Shown: piece after piece, positions 1 to 7,100 of the stretch
Numbering within the stretch: position 1 is the stretch's first letter
Layout: the number at the start of each line of letters is the position of its first letter
Origin: Clostridia bacterium
GTDB lineage: Bacteria > Bacillota > Clostridia > Oscillospirales > Acutalibacteraceae
Reading direction: 5' to 3'
Length of the DNA: 8,002 nucleotides
NCBI GenBank assembly: GCA_900768035.1
Contig: CAAGBH010000126.1
Span: 1 to 8,002, forward strand
Position numbers and translations under genes: made by a program
Notes under the pieces: model-generated
What the model was told of the DNA's origin: nothing
The model's database searches: none
What the model saw: the letters and a program-made list of their open reading frames with translations, nothing else

Positions 1-24
1 CCTTACGGAGTGTCTCCCTTAAGG
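1..24 (-). terminator. Candidate terminator hairpin at the end of the lepA-vanY unit
   Basis: Read on the minus strand, the segment folds as CCTTA-AG-GGAG-ACA-CTCC-G-TAAGG. This gives a 5-bp outer stem, a small asymmetric internal loop, a 4-bp inner stem and a 3-nt loop. The fold includes the stop codon of the VanY-like gene (19-21). The position right after the last gene of a leftward unit suits an intrinsic terminator, but the U-tract that would confirm it would lie left of base 1 and cannot be seen. Confidence 0.45.
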
Positions 25-858
25 AAGTCTTTCTAAATATTCTTCTAAACAAAGTCCCGAATCTTTAATTTCTTTTGCAACGTTGATTCCAACAAATCGC
101 CAATGCCACGATTCATATATAACGCCTGTTATTTCTTGCTTATCTTCAGCGTAACGAAGAATAAAACCGTAATCTTGGGCGTTTTCTAAAAGCCACTTAT
201 ATGCCTTTGTTTCTTTGAAAGAATGGTCGGCGCAGTTTATATCAAGCGCCAAACCTGAATTGTGTTCGCTCGTGCCAGGTCTTGCTACAATGGTTGCGGC
301 TTTGTCTTCGGCTTTATCTTTTGGAACGCCGTTATTTATCTGTTTTGTAACCTGCTTTTCAAAAAGCCATTTTTGAGTTGCATAGGAACGGTAGGGTGAC
401 CACACGCCGATATCAATGCCCTCTTTTCTTGCGTTATCGAGCATAGCCTGTAAATAGGGCCAAGCGTCTTTGTCGAACTGTGTTAGCGAGCCTTTGATAT
501 ATTTTTGAGGGATGGTGGTTAGATGGCCTTCATAGTCAAAATCTTCAGGGAGCGGATTTTTGCCGTTTACAAGCAAAAGATTGCTGTAATTAGCGTCAAG
601 TTTATATTCGCCTCGCTCTACCATTTCAGGACCAGACTCGATAGGTTCTTCTATTTCTTCCTCGCTTGAAACAATTTCACTGCTTGAAATGATTTCACTG
701 CTTGAAATAATTTCAGAAGAAGAGTTGTTTTCTTGCGGTTTTTTAGTTACGGCAGATATTATAAAAACAACAAGTGCCACAAATAAAACCAATATAAGCG
801 CACAAATACTCAAAAATATATTTCTTTTTATAATCGCTTGTTTTCTTTTAGATTTCAT
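19..858 (-). CDS. VanY-like D-alanyl-D-alanine carboxypeptidase, membrane-anchored (peptidase M15B)
   Basis: A 279-residue protein. Family members are zinc D,D-carboxypeptidases that remove the terminal D-Ala from peptidoglycan stem peptides outside the membrane. Seen in the sequence: a basic N-terminus (KSKRK), one hydrophobic segment at about residues 14-37 acting as a signal anchor, a Ser/Glu-rich linker at about 44-75, then the catalytic domain at about 90-275. Diagnostic motifs are SPYRSYATQ (154-162), SEHNSGLALDI (197-207, zinc ligands H199 and D206) and ESWHWRF (249-255, catalytic E249 and ligand H252), so the active site appears intact. No lipobox Cys is present, so it is probably held by the transmembrane helix. 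The gene starts 11 nt after the lepA stop and is probably cotranscribed with it. VanY homologues can confer glycopeptide resistance beside van genes, but no vanH/A/X or vanRS genes are here, so ordinary wall remodelling is the better inference. An L,D-specific M15 activity cannot be ruled out. Confidence 0.9.
   Translation of the reverse strand: MKSKRKQAIIKRNIFLSICALILVLFVALVVFIISAVTKKPQENNSSSEIISSSEIISSSEIVSSEEEIEEPIESGPEMVERGEYKLDANYSNLLLVNGKNPLPEDFDYEGHLTTIPQKYIKGSLTQFDKDAWPYLQAMLDNARKEGIDIGVWSPYRSYATQKWLFEKQVTKQINNGVPKDKAEDKAATIVARPGTSEHNSGLALDINCADHSFKETKAYKWLLENAQDYGFILRYAEDKQEITGVIYESWHWRFVGINVAKEIKDSGLCLEEYLERLP
664..717 (-). repeat. Three 18-bp tandem repeats coding the Ser/Glu linker
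   Basis: Three consecutive 18-bp units begin at 664, 682 and 700. On the plus strand each starts with gcttgaaa, and they differ at only a few positions. Being a multiple of three in length, they keep frame and encode repeated S-S-S-E-I-I/V hexapeptides (residues 46-65) of the VanY-like protein. They form part of the low-complexity, acidic spacer between the membrane anchor and the peptidase domain. Confidence 0.85.
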
Positions 859-866
859 AATATTTT

Positions 867-871
867 TCCTT
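867..871 (-). promoter_or_regulatory. Ribosome binding site of the VanY-like gene, overlapping the lepA stop
   Basis: The minus strand reads AAGGA with an 8-nt spacer to the ATG at 858-856. Its first two bases are the last two bases of the lepA TAA stop (872-870). This overlap supports the chosen start and suggests the two genes are translationally coupled. Confidence 0.75.
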
Positions 872-2675
872 ATTCGTCTAATTTTAAAACTGCCATAAAT
901 GCCTCTTGCGGAACTTCAACATTACCTAAACGGCGCATACGCTTTTTACCTTCTTTTTGCTTTTCAAGAAGTTTTTTCTTACGGGTGATGTCACCGCCGT
1001 AGCACTTAGCAAGCACGTCTTTTCGCATAGCCTTTACGGTTTCACGGGCAATAACCTTACCCGAAACTGCAACCTGAACAGGCACTTCAAAGAGTTGACG
1101 AGGGATAAATTCTTTTAACTTTTCGGCAATTTTACGGGCGCGGGCATAAGAATTATCGGTATGAACAATAAATGAAAGAGCGTCAACATTGTCACCCGCT
1201 AATAAAACATCAAGTTTAACAAGTTTTGATTTTTCATAGCCTTTCATTTCATAGTCATAACTTGCATACCCTTTTGTTCGGGATTTTAAAGCGTCAAAAA
1301 AGTCATAAACAATTTCGCCCATAGGCATTATATAATGAATGTCCACACGGTCACCCATATATTTCATATCGGTGTAAACGCCTCGGCGCTCTTCACAAAG
1401 TTGCATAATAGTTCCAACGTAATCACTCGGTGAATAGATATGAACATCTGCAACAGGCTCTAAAGCGTCAACAATAATTGCGGGGTCAGGGTAGTTGGTG
1501 GGGTTATCCACCGTTACAGTTTCTCCTGTGGATAAAACAAACTTATATTCAACGCTCGGTGCGGTTGTAACAAGGTCTAAATTATATTCTCTTTCAAGTC
1601 GCTCTTGAATAATTTCCATATGCAAAAGTCCCAAGAAACCGCAACGGAAACCAAAACCTAAAGCGTTTGAACTTTCAGGCTCAAAAAGAAGTGAAGCATC
1701 ATTTAACTGCAATTTATCGAGCGCATCTCTTAAATCGGGATATTTTGCGCCGTCAGCCGGGTAAATACCGCAGAAAACCACAGGGTTTACTTTGCGGTAA
1801 CCCTCAAGTGCTTGCGGTGTGGGGTTGTCGGCTAAAGTTATAGTGTCGCCAACTCTCGCTTCACTTACAGTTTTAATAGATGCCGCTAAATATCCAACTT
1901 CGCCAACCTCTAAAACATCGCAAGGCTCCATTGAAGTGGCACGCTTTCTTCCTATTTCAACGATATCAAAAGTAGCGCCTGTTGCCATCATTTTGATGGT
2001 GTCGCCTTTTTTGATTTTTCCGTTCATAACACGGAAATATACGATAACACCTTTATAAGCGTCATAATAAGAGTCAAAAACGAGGGCGGAAAGAGGTGCA
2101 TCGGCTTCACCCTTAGGTGCGGGAAATTCGGTGACGATTTTTTCTAAAACCTCGTCAATATTTACACCTGTTTTAGCCGAAATCAAGGGCGCATTATCGG
2201 CAGGGATACCGATAACATCTTCAATTTCTGCCTTGATTCTTTCGGGTTCGGCAGAGGGCAGGTCGATTTTATTTATAACGGGCAAGATTTCAAGCCCGTG
2301 GTCAACCGCCAAATATGTGTTTGCGAGTGTCTGTGCTTCAATTCCTTGCGAAGCATCAACGATAAGCACCGCACCCTCACAAGCGGCAAGCGAACGGGAA
2401 ACTTCATAGTTAAAGTCCACGTGGCCTGGGGTGTCGATCAAGTTTAGTTCATAACGGTTGCCGTCTTTGGCATCATAATAAAGGGTAACAGCGTGCGCCT
2501 TAATGGTAATGCCACGCTCCCTTTCCAAATCCATACTGTCAAGGATTTGTTCTTCCATATCACGACTTGCTACCGACTGTGTATGTTCAAGCAATCGGTC
2601 TGCCAAGGTTGATTTACCGTGGTCGATATGCGCCACAATACAAAAATTTCTTATTTTATCAAGCGGAAATGACAC
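870..2675 (-). CDS. lepA: Elongation factor 4 (LepA), ribosome-associated GTPase
   Basis: A full-length, 601-residue translational GTPase, close to the usual length of about 600. EF4 binds ribosomes and is proposed to back-translocate stalled complexes or to aid initiation and subunit maturation; its exact role is debated. All G motifs are visible: G1 AHIDHGKST (15-23), G2 RGIT (54-57), G3 DTPGH (81-85), G4 NKID (135-138) and G5 SAK (166-168). These are followed by the beta-barrel domain II, EF-G-like domains III and V (including GFRCGFLGLLHMEI and the RRGVYTDMKY segment), and the LepA-specific C-terminal domain (KCYGGDITRKKKLLEKQKEGKKRM region, split here only for reference). The start is GTG at 2675-2673, chosen because AAGGAG sits 8 nt upstream and the product matches the family N-terminus. 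It is expressed from its own promoter divergent to the pyr operon and is followed by a VanY-like gene. In many Firmicutes the gene after lepA is hemW, so this neighbour is less usual. Confidence 0.98.
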   Translation of the reverse strand: MSFPLDKIRNFCIVAHIDHGKSTLADRLLEHTQSVASRDMEEQILDSMDLERERGITIKAHAVTLYYDAKDGNRYELNLIDTPGHVDFNYEVSRSLAACEGAVLIVDASQGIEAQTLANTYLAVDHGLEILPVINKIDLPSAEPERIKAEIEDVIGIPADNAPLISAKTGVNIDEVLEKIVTEFPAPKGEADAPLSALVFDSYYDAYKGVIVYFRVMNGKIKKGDTIKMMATGATFDIVEIGRKRATSMEPCDVLEVGEVGYLAASIKTVSEARVGDTITLADNPTPQALEGYRKVNPVVFCGIYPADGAKYPDLRDALDKLQLNDASLLFEPESSNALGFGFRCGFLGLLHMEIIQERLEREYNLDLVTTAPSVEYKFVLSTGETVTVDNPTNYPDPAIIVDALEPVADVHIYSPSDYVGTIMQLCEERRGVYTDMKYMGDRVDIHYIMPMGEIVYDFFDALKSRTKGYASYDYEMKGYEKSKLVKLDVLLAGDNVDALSFIVHTDNSYARARKIAEKLKEFIPRQLFEVPVQVAVSGKVIARETVKAMRKDVLAKCYGGDITRKKKLLEKQKEGKKRMRRLGNVEVPQEAFMAVLKLDE

Positions 2676-2683
2676 TTACATTT

Positions 2684-2689
2684 CTCCTT
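2684..2689 (-). promoter_or_regulatory. Ribosome binding site of lepA (decides a GTG start)
   Basis: The minus strand reads AAGGAG, followed by 8 nt and then GTG at 2675-2673. The nearest ATG upstream (2695-2693) is out of frame and lies before the Shine-Dalgarno site. The strong site therefore supports the GTG start. Confidence 0.85.
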
Positions 2690-2706
2690 ATCCATAAATA
2701 TAGACT

Positions 2707-2735
2707 ATTGTAACACAACTCCAATGATTTTACAA
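2707..2735 (-). promoter_or_regulatory. lepA promoter, sigma-A type with extended -10
   Basis: On the minus strand, TTGTAA (2735-2730) and TACAAT (2712-2707) are separated by exactly 17 nt. A TG dinucleotide one base upstream of the -10 box makes it an extended -10 promoter. Transcription would start near 2700, giving a leader of about 25 nt to the GTG start of lepA. The call rests on sequence match only. Confidence 0.7.
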
Positions 2736-2760
2736 TTTATTTATTAAAAATAGTTGTAAA
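2729..2760. promoter_or_regulatory. Inverted repeat between the divergent promoters; possible operator
   Basis: TTTACAA (2729-2735) and TTGTAAA (2754-2760) form a perfect 7-bp inverted repeat around an AT-rich 18-bp spacer. The left arm contains the lepA -35 box, and the right arm ends 4 bp before the pyr -35 box. A third TTGTAA (2709-2714) overlaps the lepA -10 box. A dimeric regulator could act on both promoters, but part of the similarity is inherent in promoter boxes and AT-rich DNA, so this is tentative. Confidence 0.3.
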
Positions 2761-2764
2761 TTCC

Positions 2765-2793
2765 TTGACAATATATATAGGACGTGGTAAAAT
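2765..2793 (+). promoter_or_regulatory. Promoter of the pyrC-carB-pyrK operon, sigma-A type
   Basis: TTGACA (2765-2770, perfect -35) and TAAAAT (2788-2793, -10 with one mismatch to TATAAT) are separated by 17 nt. Transcription would start at about 2799-2801. This leaves an untranslated leader of about 150 nt before pyrC, long enough for transcriptional control within the leader. Confidence 0.82.
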
Positions 2794-2817
2794 AAATCAA
2801 GTAAATAAAATCTTTAA

Positions 2818-2883
2818 ACACGGTGCTGTGACGCCGGCAAGATTGAAATATTGAACGGCTTTGTGTAACCCAAGGGGTTATAC
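2818..2883 (+). promoter_or_regulatory. Structured pyrC leader RNA, candidate attenuator sensing region
   Basis: The leader contains several pairings. CGGTG (2821-2825) pairs with CGCCG (2832-2836, one G-U) around CTGTGA. GCCG (2833-2836) can instead pair with CGGC (2856-2859). GTGTAACCC (2863-2871) pairs with GGGTTATAC (2875-2883) as a 9-bp stem with one G-U and loop AAG. The last hairpin could alternate with a weaker antiterminator, in which GGGGTTATA (2874-2882) pairs with TATCACCTT (2899-2907; two G-U, one mismatch). I do not recognise a known riboswitch, T-box or PyrR-binding consensus. Control by pyrimidine supply is inferred only from the downstream genes. No convincing leader peptide was found. 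Confidence 0.5.
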
Positions 2884-2901
2884 TGTTTGTTGTGCATATA
2901 T

Positions 2902-2929
2902 CACCTTGCTGTCAAGCAGGGTGTTTTTT
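2902..2929 (+). terminator. Intrinsic terminator in the pyrC leader (attenuator)
   Basis: CACCTTGCT (2902-2910) and AGCAGGGTG (2915-2923) form a 9-bp stem with one G-U pair and a GTCA loop. Six T residues follow (2924-2929). It lies about 100 nt after the predicted transcription start and 20 nt before the pyrC ATG, in the same direction. It therefore cannot serve the divergent lepA unit and most plausibly controls read-through into the pyr operon. Confidence 0.8.
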
Positions 2930-2934
2930 AAAAG

Positions 2935-2942
2935 AAAGGCGG
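2935..2942 (+). promoter_or_regulatory. Ribosome binding site of pyrC
   Basis: AAAGGCGG lies 7-10 nt before the ATG at 2950, depending on which purines pair. It matches the Shine-Dalgarno consensus less well than the AAGGAG sites of carB and lepA. It is the only purine-rich stretch between the attenuator and the start codon. Confidence 0.6.
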
Positions 2943-2949
2943 TAAGTTT

Positions 2950-4137
2950 ATGAAAAATGCGATGGTTTATGAAAACGGTAAATTTGTTTGTAAAGACTTC
3001 CCGCTAAACGTAGGAAGTATTGTTTCTAATTTTGATAATTGTTATGTTTTTCCGGCTTTTTGTGACGTTCATGTTCACTTGAGAGAGCCGGGTTTTTCAT
3101 ATAAAGAGACCATTGAAAGCGGAACGAAGGCTTCGGCTAAGGGCGGTTATACCGATGTTTGCTCAATGCCAAACCTGAACCCTGTTCCCGATAGTCCTGA
3201 AAATTTGAAAATTCAACTTGATTTGATAGAAAAAAATGCTGTTATAAATGTTCATCCTTACTGTGCGATAACCAAAGGCCAGTTAGGCGAAGAATTGGTT
3301 GAGTTTGAAAAACTCGAGAGCGCATTTGCTTTTTCAGATGACGGCAAGGGTGTTCAGTCGCAAGAATTGATGCGAGAGGCTATGATAAGAGCAACTAAGA
3401 TGGGCAAAATGATTGTTGCCCACTGCGAAGAAAATTCGCTTTTAAAGGGAGGATATATCCACGACGGCGAATATGCAAAGCAAAACGGTCACAGAGGAAT
3501 TTGCAGTGAAAGTGAATGGAAACCTATTGAAAGAGATTTAAAACTTGCAAAGGAAACTGGTTGCAAATATCACGTTTGCCATATTTCCTGTAAAGAAAGT
3601 GTTGACCTTATCCGCAAGGCAAAAGCCGACGGAGTTGATGTCACTTGTGAGACCGCTCCTCATTATTTAGTCTTTAACGATATGGATTTAAAAGAAGAAG
3701 GCAGATTTAAAATGAATCCGCCAATCAGAAGCGAAAGCGATAGATTGGCTTTGATTGAGGGTATAAAAGACGGCACGATAGATATGATTGCTACCGACCA
3801 CGCACCCCATAGCGACGAAGAAAAGTCAAAGGGACTTGAAAAAAGTGCTTTCGGTGTGGTAGGAATTGAGACTGCCTTTTCTGTGATGTATACACATCTT
3901 GTTAAAACGGGAATAATAACCCTTGAAAAACTAATAGAAATTATGGCAATTAATCCTCGCAAGAGGTTTAATATATCCGAGAGCGGTTACACCGTCTGGG
4001 ATTTAGATAAAAAATACACCGTAAACACTGACGAGTTTTTGTCAAAAGGCAAAGCAACACCTTTTGAAAACTGTGAACTTTACGGTGAATGTAAATTAAC
4101 TGTGCTTGGAAATCAAGTTAAATATGTGAAGGAGTAA
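2950..4137 (+). CDS. pyrC: Dihydroorotase (class I, amidohydrolase superfamily)
   Basis: A 395-residue enzyme that reversibly cyclises N-carbamoyl-L-aspartate to L-dihydroorotate, the third step of UMP synthesis, in the cytoplasm. Visible motifs are DVHVHLREPG (39-48; zinc ligands H41 and H43, substrate-binding R45), SMPN (72-75), FSDDGKG (128-134, likely metal-bridging D131), VAHCEEN (156-162, H158), YHVCHIS (207-213, H211), FKMNPPIRS (253-261, mobile substrate loop) and ATDHAPHS (281-288, catalytic D283). These mark a genuine, active-site-complete class I dihydroorotase rather than a hydantoinase or an inactive pyrC' paralogue. The HVH motif comes about 20 residues earlier than in typical class I enzymes, so the N-terminal beta-sandwich part is short. 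The upstream attenuator rules out a longer start. It is the first gene of the operon, ends in tandem stops (TAATAA) and carries the carB ribosome binding site in its last codons. Confidence 0.95.
   Translation: MKNAMVYENGKFVCKDFPLNVGSIVSNFDNCYVFPAFCDVHVHLREPGFSYKETIESGTKASAKGGYTDVCSMPNLNPVPDSPENLKIQLDLIEKNAVINVHPYCAITKGQLGEELVEFEKLESAFAFSDDGKGVQSQELMREAMIRATKMGKMIVAHCEENSLLKGGYIHDGEYAKQNGHRGICSESEWKPIERDLKLAKETGCKYHVCHISCKESVDLIRKAKADGVDVTCETAPHYLVFNDMDLKEEGRFKMNPPIRSESDRLALIEGIKDGTIDMIATDHAPHSDEEKSKGLEKSAFGVVGIETAFSVMYTHLVKTGIITLEKLIEIMAINPRKRFNISESGYTVWDLDKKYTVNTDEFLSKGKATPFENCELYGECKLTVLGNQVKYVKE
4129..4134 (+). promoter_or_regulatory. Ribosome binding site of carB inside the end of pyrC
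   Basis: AAGGAG occupies the last sense codons of pyrC and is 8 nt from the carB ATG at 4143. Ribosomes finishing pyrC uncover or reuse it, which suggests translational coupling. Confidence 0.85.
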
Positions 4138-4142
4138 TAAAA

Positions 4143-7100
4143 ATGGCTAAAAGGAAAGATTTGAAAAAGATTTTAATTATCGGCTCAGGACCTATTGTTA
4201 TCGGTCAGGCGGCTGAATTTGACTATGCGGGCACACAGGCTTGCTTGGCGCTCAAAGAAGAGGGATATGAAGTTGTGCTTTGCAATTCTAACCCTGCTAC
4301 CATTATGACTGATACCACTATTGCTGACAAGGTTTATATGGAACCTTTGACACTTGAATTTATGGCAAAGGTTATCCGTTATGAAAGACCTGACGCTATT
4401 GTTCCCGGTATCGGCGGACAGACAGGTCTAAACCTTGCAATGCAACTTGAAGAAAAAGGCATTTTAAAAGAATGCGGTGTGGAACTTTTAGGTACTTGCA
4501 GCGAAAGTATTGAAAGAGCCGAAGACCGTGAACTCTTTAAAGAACTTTGCGAATCTATAGGCGAGCCTACTATTCCTTCACAAATCACATATTCTTTGGA
4601 AGAAGCAAAAAAAGCGGCAGAAGAAATCGGTTATCCTGTTGTTTTGCGTCCTGCTTTCACATTGGGCGGTACAGGCGGCGGTTTTGCATATAACGAGCAA
4701 GACTTGGTTGAAATCGGTCTTAATGCATTTAAACTTTCCCCTGTTCATCAGGTGCTTATTGAAAAGAGCGTTAAGGGTTATAAAGAAATTGAATTTGAGG
4801 TTATGCGTGACAGTAAAGATAACGCTATCACCATTTGCGGTATGGAAAATATCGACCCTGTAGGTGTTCATACGGGTGACTCTATTGTTGTGGCACCGAT
4901 TATGACACTTAATGACCACGACCTTAAAATGCTTAACGACAGCGCTATTAAACTCATTCGTGAACTTAAAATTGAGGGCGGTTGTAATGTTCAGTTTGCT
5001 TTAAATCCTGATAGCAGTGAATATTATTTAATCGAAGTAAACCCCCGTGTTTCACGTTCATCTGCATTGGCTTCAAAAGCAAGCGGATATCCTATTGCAA
5101 GGGTTACTGCTAAAATTGCAGTTGGTATGACTTTGGAAGAAATCGCTATTGCAAACACAAACGCTTCATTCGAGCCTAAACTTGATTATATAATTGCAAA
5201 ACTTCCCCGTTTCCCGTTTGATAAATTCAACACCGCTTCGAATGTTCTTGGAACACAAATGAAAGCCACAGGCGAAGTTATGGGTATCGGTTCAACATTG
5301 GAAGAAAGTCTTCTTAAAGGAACTCGCTCGCTTGAAATCGGTATTACTCACCTTTATCATCACAAGTTTGACGATATGACCGATGACGAACTTCGTGAAT
5401 ATATCAGCGAATTCAGAGATGATAACCTATTTGCGATTGCAGAACTTCTTTATCGTGGTGTAAGTGTTGAAGAAATTCACAATATCACAAAAATTACCGC
5501 TTTCTTCCTTGAAGCGATTAAGCGTATTATTGATATGGAAAGAAGCCTTAAAGAAAATGCGTTTAATTTAGAAATTCTTAAAAGTGCAAAGAAAATGGGC
5601 TTTTCGGATAAATATGTTGCAAGAATGTGGGACTGCGGTGAACTTGATGTTTATAACTTCCGTAAAGAAAATAAACTTTTCCCTGTTTACAGAATGGTGG
5701 ACACTTGCCACACTAATGCATATATTCCTTACTTCTATTCTTCATATCACGGCGAAAACGCATCTGTTTTAACCGATAAAAAGAAAATCGTGGTTTTGGG
5801 CGCAGGTCCTATCCGTATCGGACAAGGTGTTGAATTTGACTATTCAACAGTACACGCCGTAACAACAATCAAAAATTCGGGTTACGAGGCAATTATTATT
5901 AATAATAACCCCGAAACCGTTTCGACTGACTATACAACGGCTGACAAACTTTACTTCGAGCCTTTAACCCCCGAAGATGTTATGAATATTATTGAGTTTG
6001 AAAAACCTGAGGGTGTTATTGCTTCTCTTGGCGGACAGACTGCAATTAACTTAGCAGAACCGCTCCGTGACAGAGGCGTTAAGATTATCGGTACTGACTG
6101 TGATGCTATCGAGCGTGCAGAAAACCGTGACAGTTTTGAAAAAATCTTAAAAGAACTCGGCATTCCGCAACCTGAGGGTAAAGCGGTTACCAAAATCGAA
6201 GACGGTATCGAGGCTGCAAAACAAATCGGTTATCCTGTGCTTGTTCGTCCGTCATTCGTTTTGGGCGGCAGAGCAATGCAGATTGTTGCTGACGAAAACC
6301 AACTTCGCCATTATCTTAAAACTGCGGTTGAAATCGACGAAGACCGTCCTGTTTTGGTTGATAAATATATTCAGGGTAAAGAAGTGGAAGTTGATGCTAT
6401 CTGTGACGGCAGAGATGTCTTTGTTCCGGGTATTATGGAACTTGTTGAACGTACAGGTGTTCACAGCGGTGACTCAATAAGTGTTTATCCTGCATTTAGT
6501 ATTTCTAACAAAGTTAAGGGCATAATTCTACAGTACGCTAAAAAATTAGGTCTCGGTATTGGCATTGTCGGTCTTTACAATATTCAGTTTATTGTGGACG
6601 AAAACGAAAATGTTTATATTATCGAAGTTAACCCACGTTCTTCAAGAACTGTTCCGTTCCTTTCAAAAGCAACAGGATATAGTCTTGCTGATATTGCAAC
6701 CGAAGTTATCTTGGGCAAATCACTTAAAGAACAGGGCATATTCGATATTTATCCCCAAGAAAAAGACCGTTGGTATGTTAAAGTTCCGGTGTTCTCATTC
6801 AATAAAATCCGTGGACTTGATGCATACTTGTCACCCGAAATGAAGTCTACCGGTGAAGCAATCGGTTATGACGATAAATTAAACCGTGCGCTTTCAAAGG
6901 CTTTACAGGCATCGGGTATGCGTGTTCAGAATTACGGCACTGTGTTTGTTACTATAAGCGATAAAGATAAACCTGAGGCTTTACCGCTCGTGCGCCGTTT
7001 CTATAACTTAGGTTTCAATATTGAGGCAACTGCGGGTACTGCTAAATTCCTCAAAGAAAACGGAATCAACACAAGAGTTCTTAAAAAGATTGAGGAAGAC

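Noticed and set aside
19..858. Vancomycin-resistance vanY as part of a van cluster
   Set aside because: No van ligase, dehydrogenase, dipeptidase or two-component genes are present, and the neighbour is lepA. The family is broad and most members are housekeeping enzymes.
689..898. Short plus-strand frame with hydrophobic segments opposite vanY/lepA ends
   Set aside because: The hydrophobic stretch is the reverse of the VanY-like membrane anchor and linker repeats, and there is no ribosome binding site or promoter of its own.
2684..2695. ATG upstream of lepA as an alternative start
   Set aside because: It is out of frame with lepA and precedes the strong AAGGAG site, which instead points to the GTG at 2675.
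2892..2945. Possible 17-codon leader peptide starting at GTG and running through the terminator hairpin
   Set aside because: There is no Shine-Dalgarno site before it, it has no codon run that would explain sensing, and the terminator hairpin accounts for the sequence better.
2800..2949. PyrR-binding attenuator, T-box or known riboswitch in the pyr leader
   Set aside because: I could not find the PyrR loop consensus, the T-box AGGGTGGNACCGCG core, or core motifs of the thiamine, SAM, fluoride, c-di-GMP or guanidine classes. The leader is reported as unclassified.
4578..4919. 113-codon open frame on the minus strand within carB
   Set aside because: It lies opposite the strongly conserved first ATP-grasp domain of carB, and its composition is that of a reversed coding strand with no family signature.
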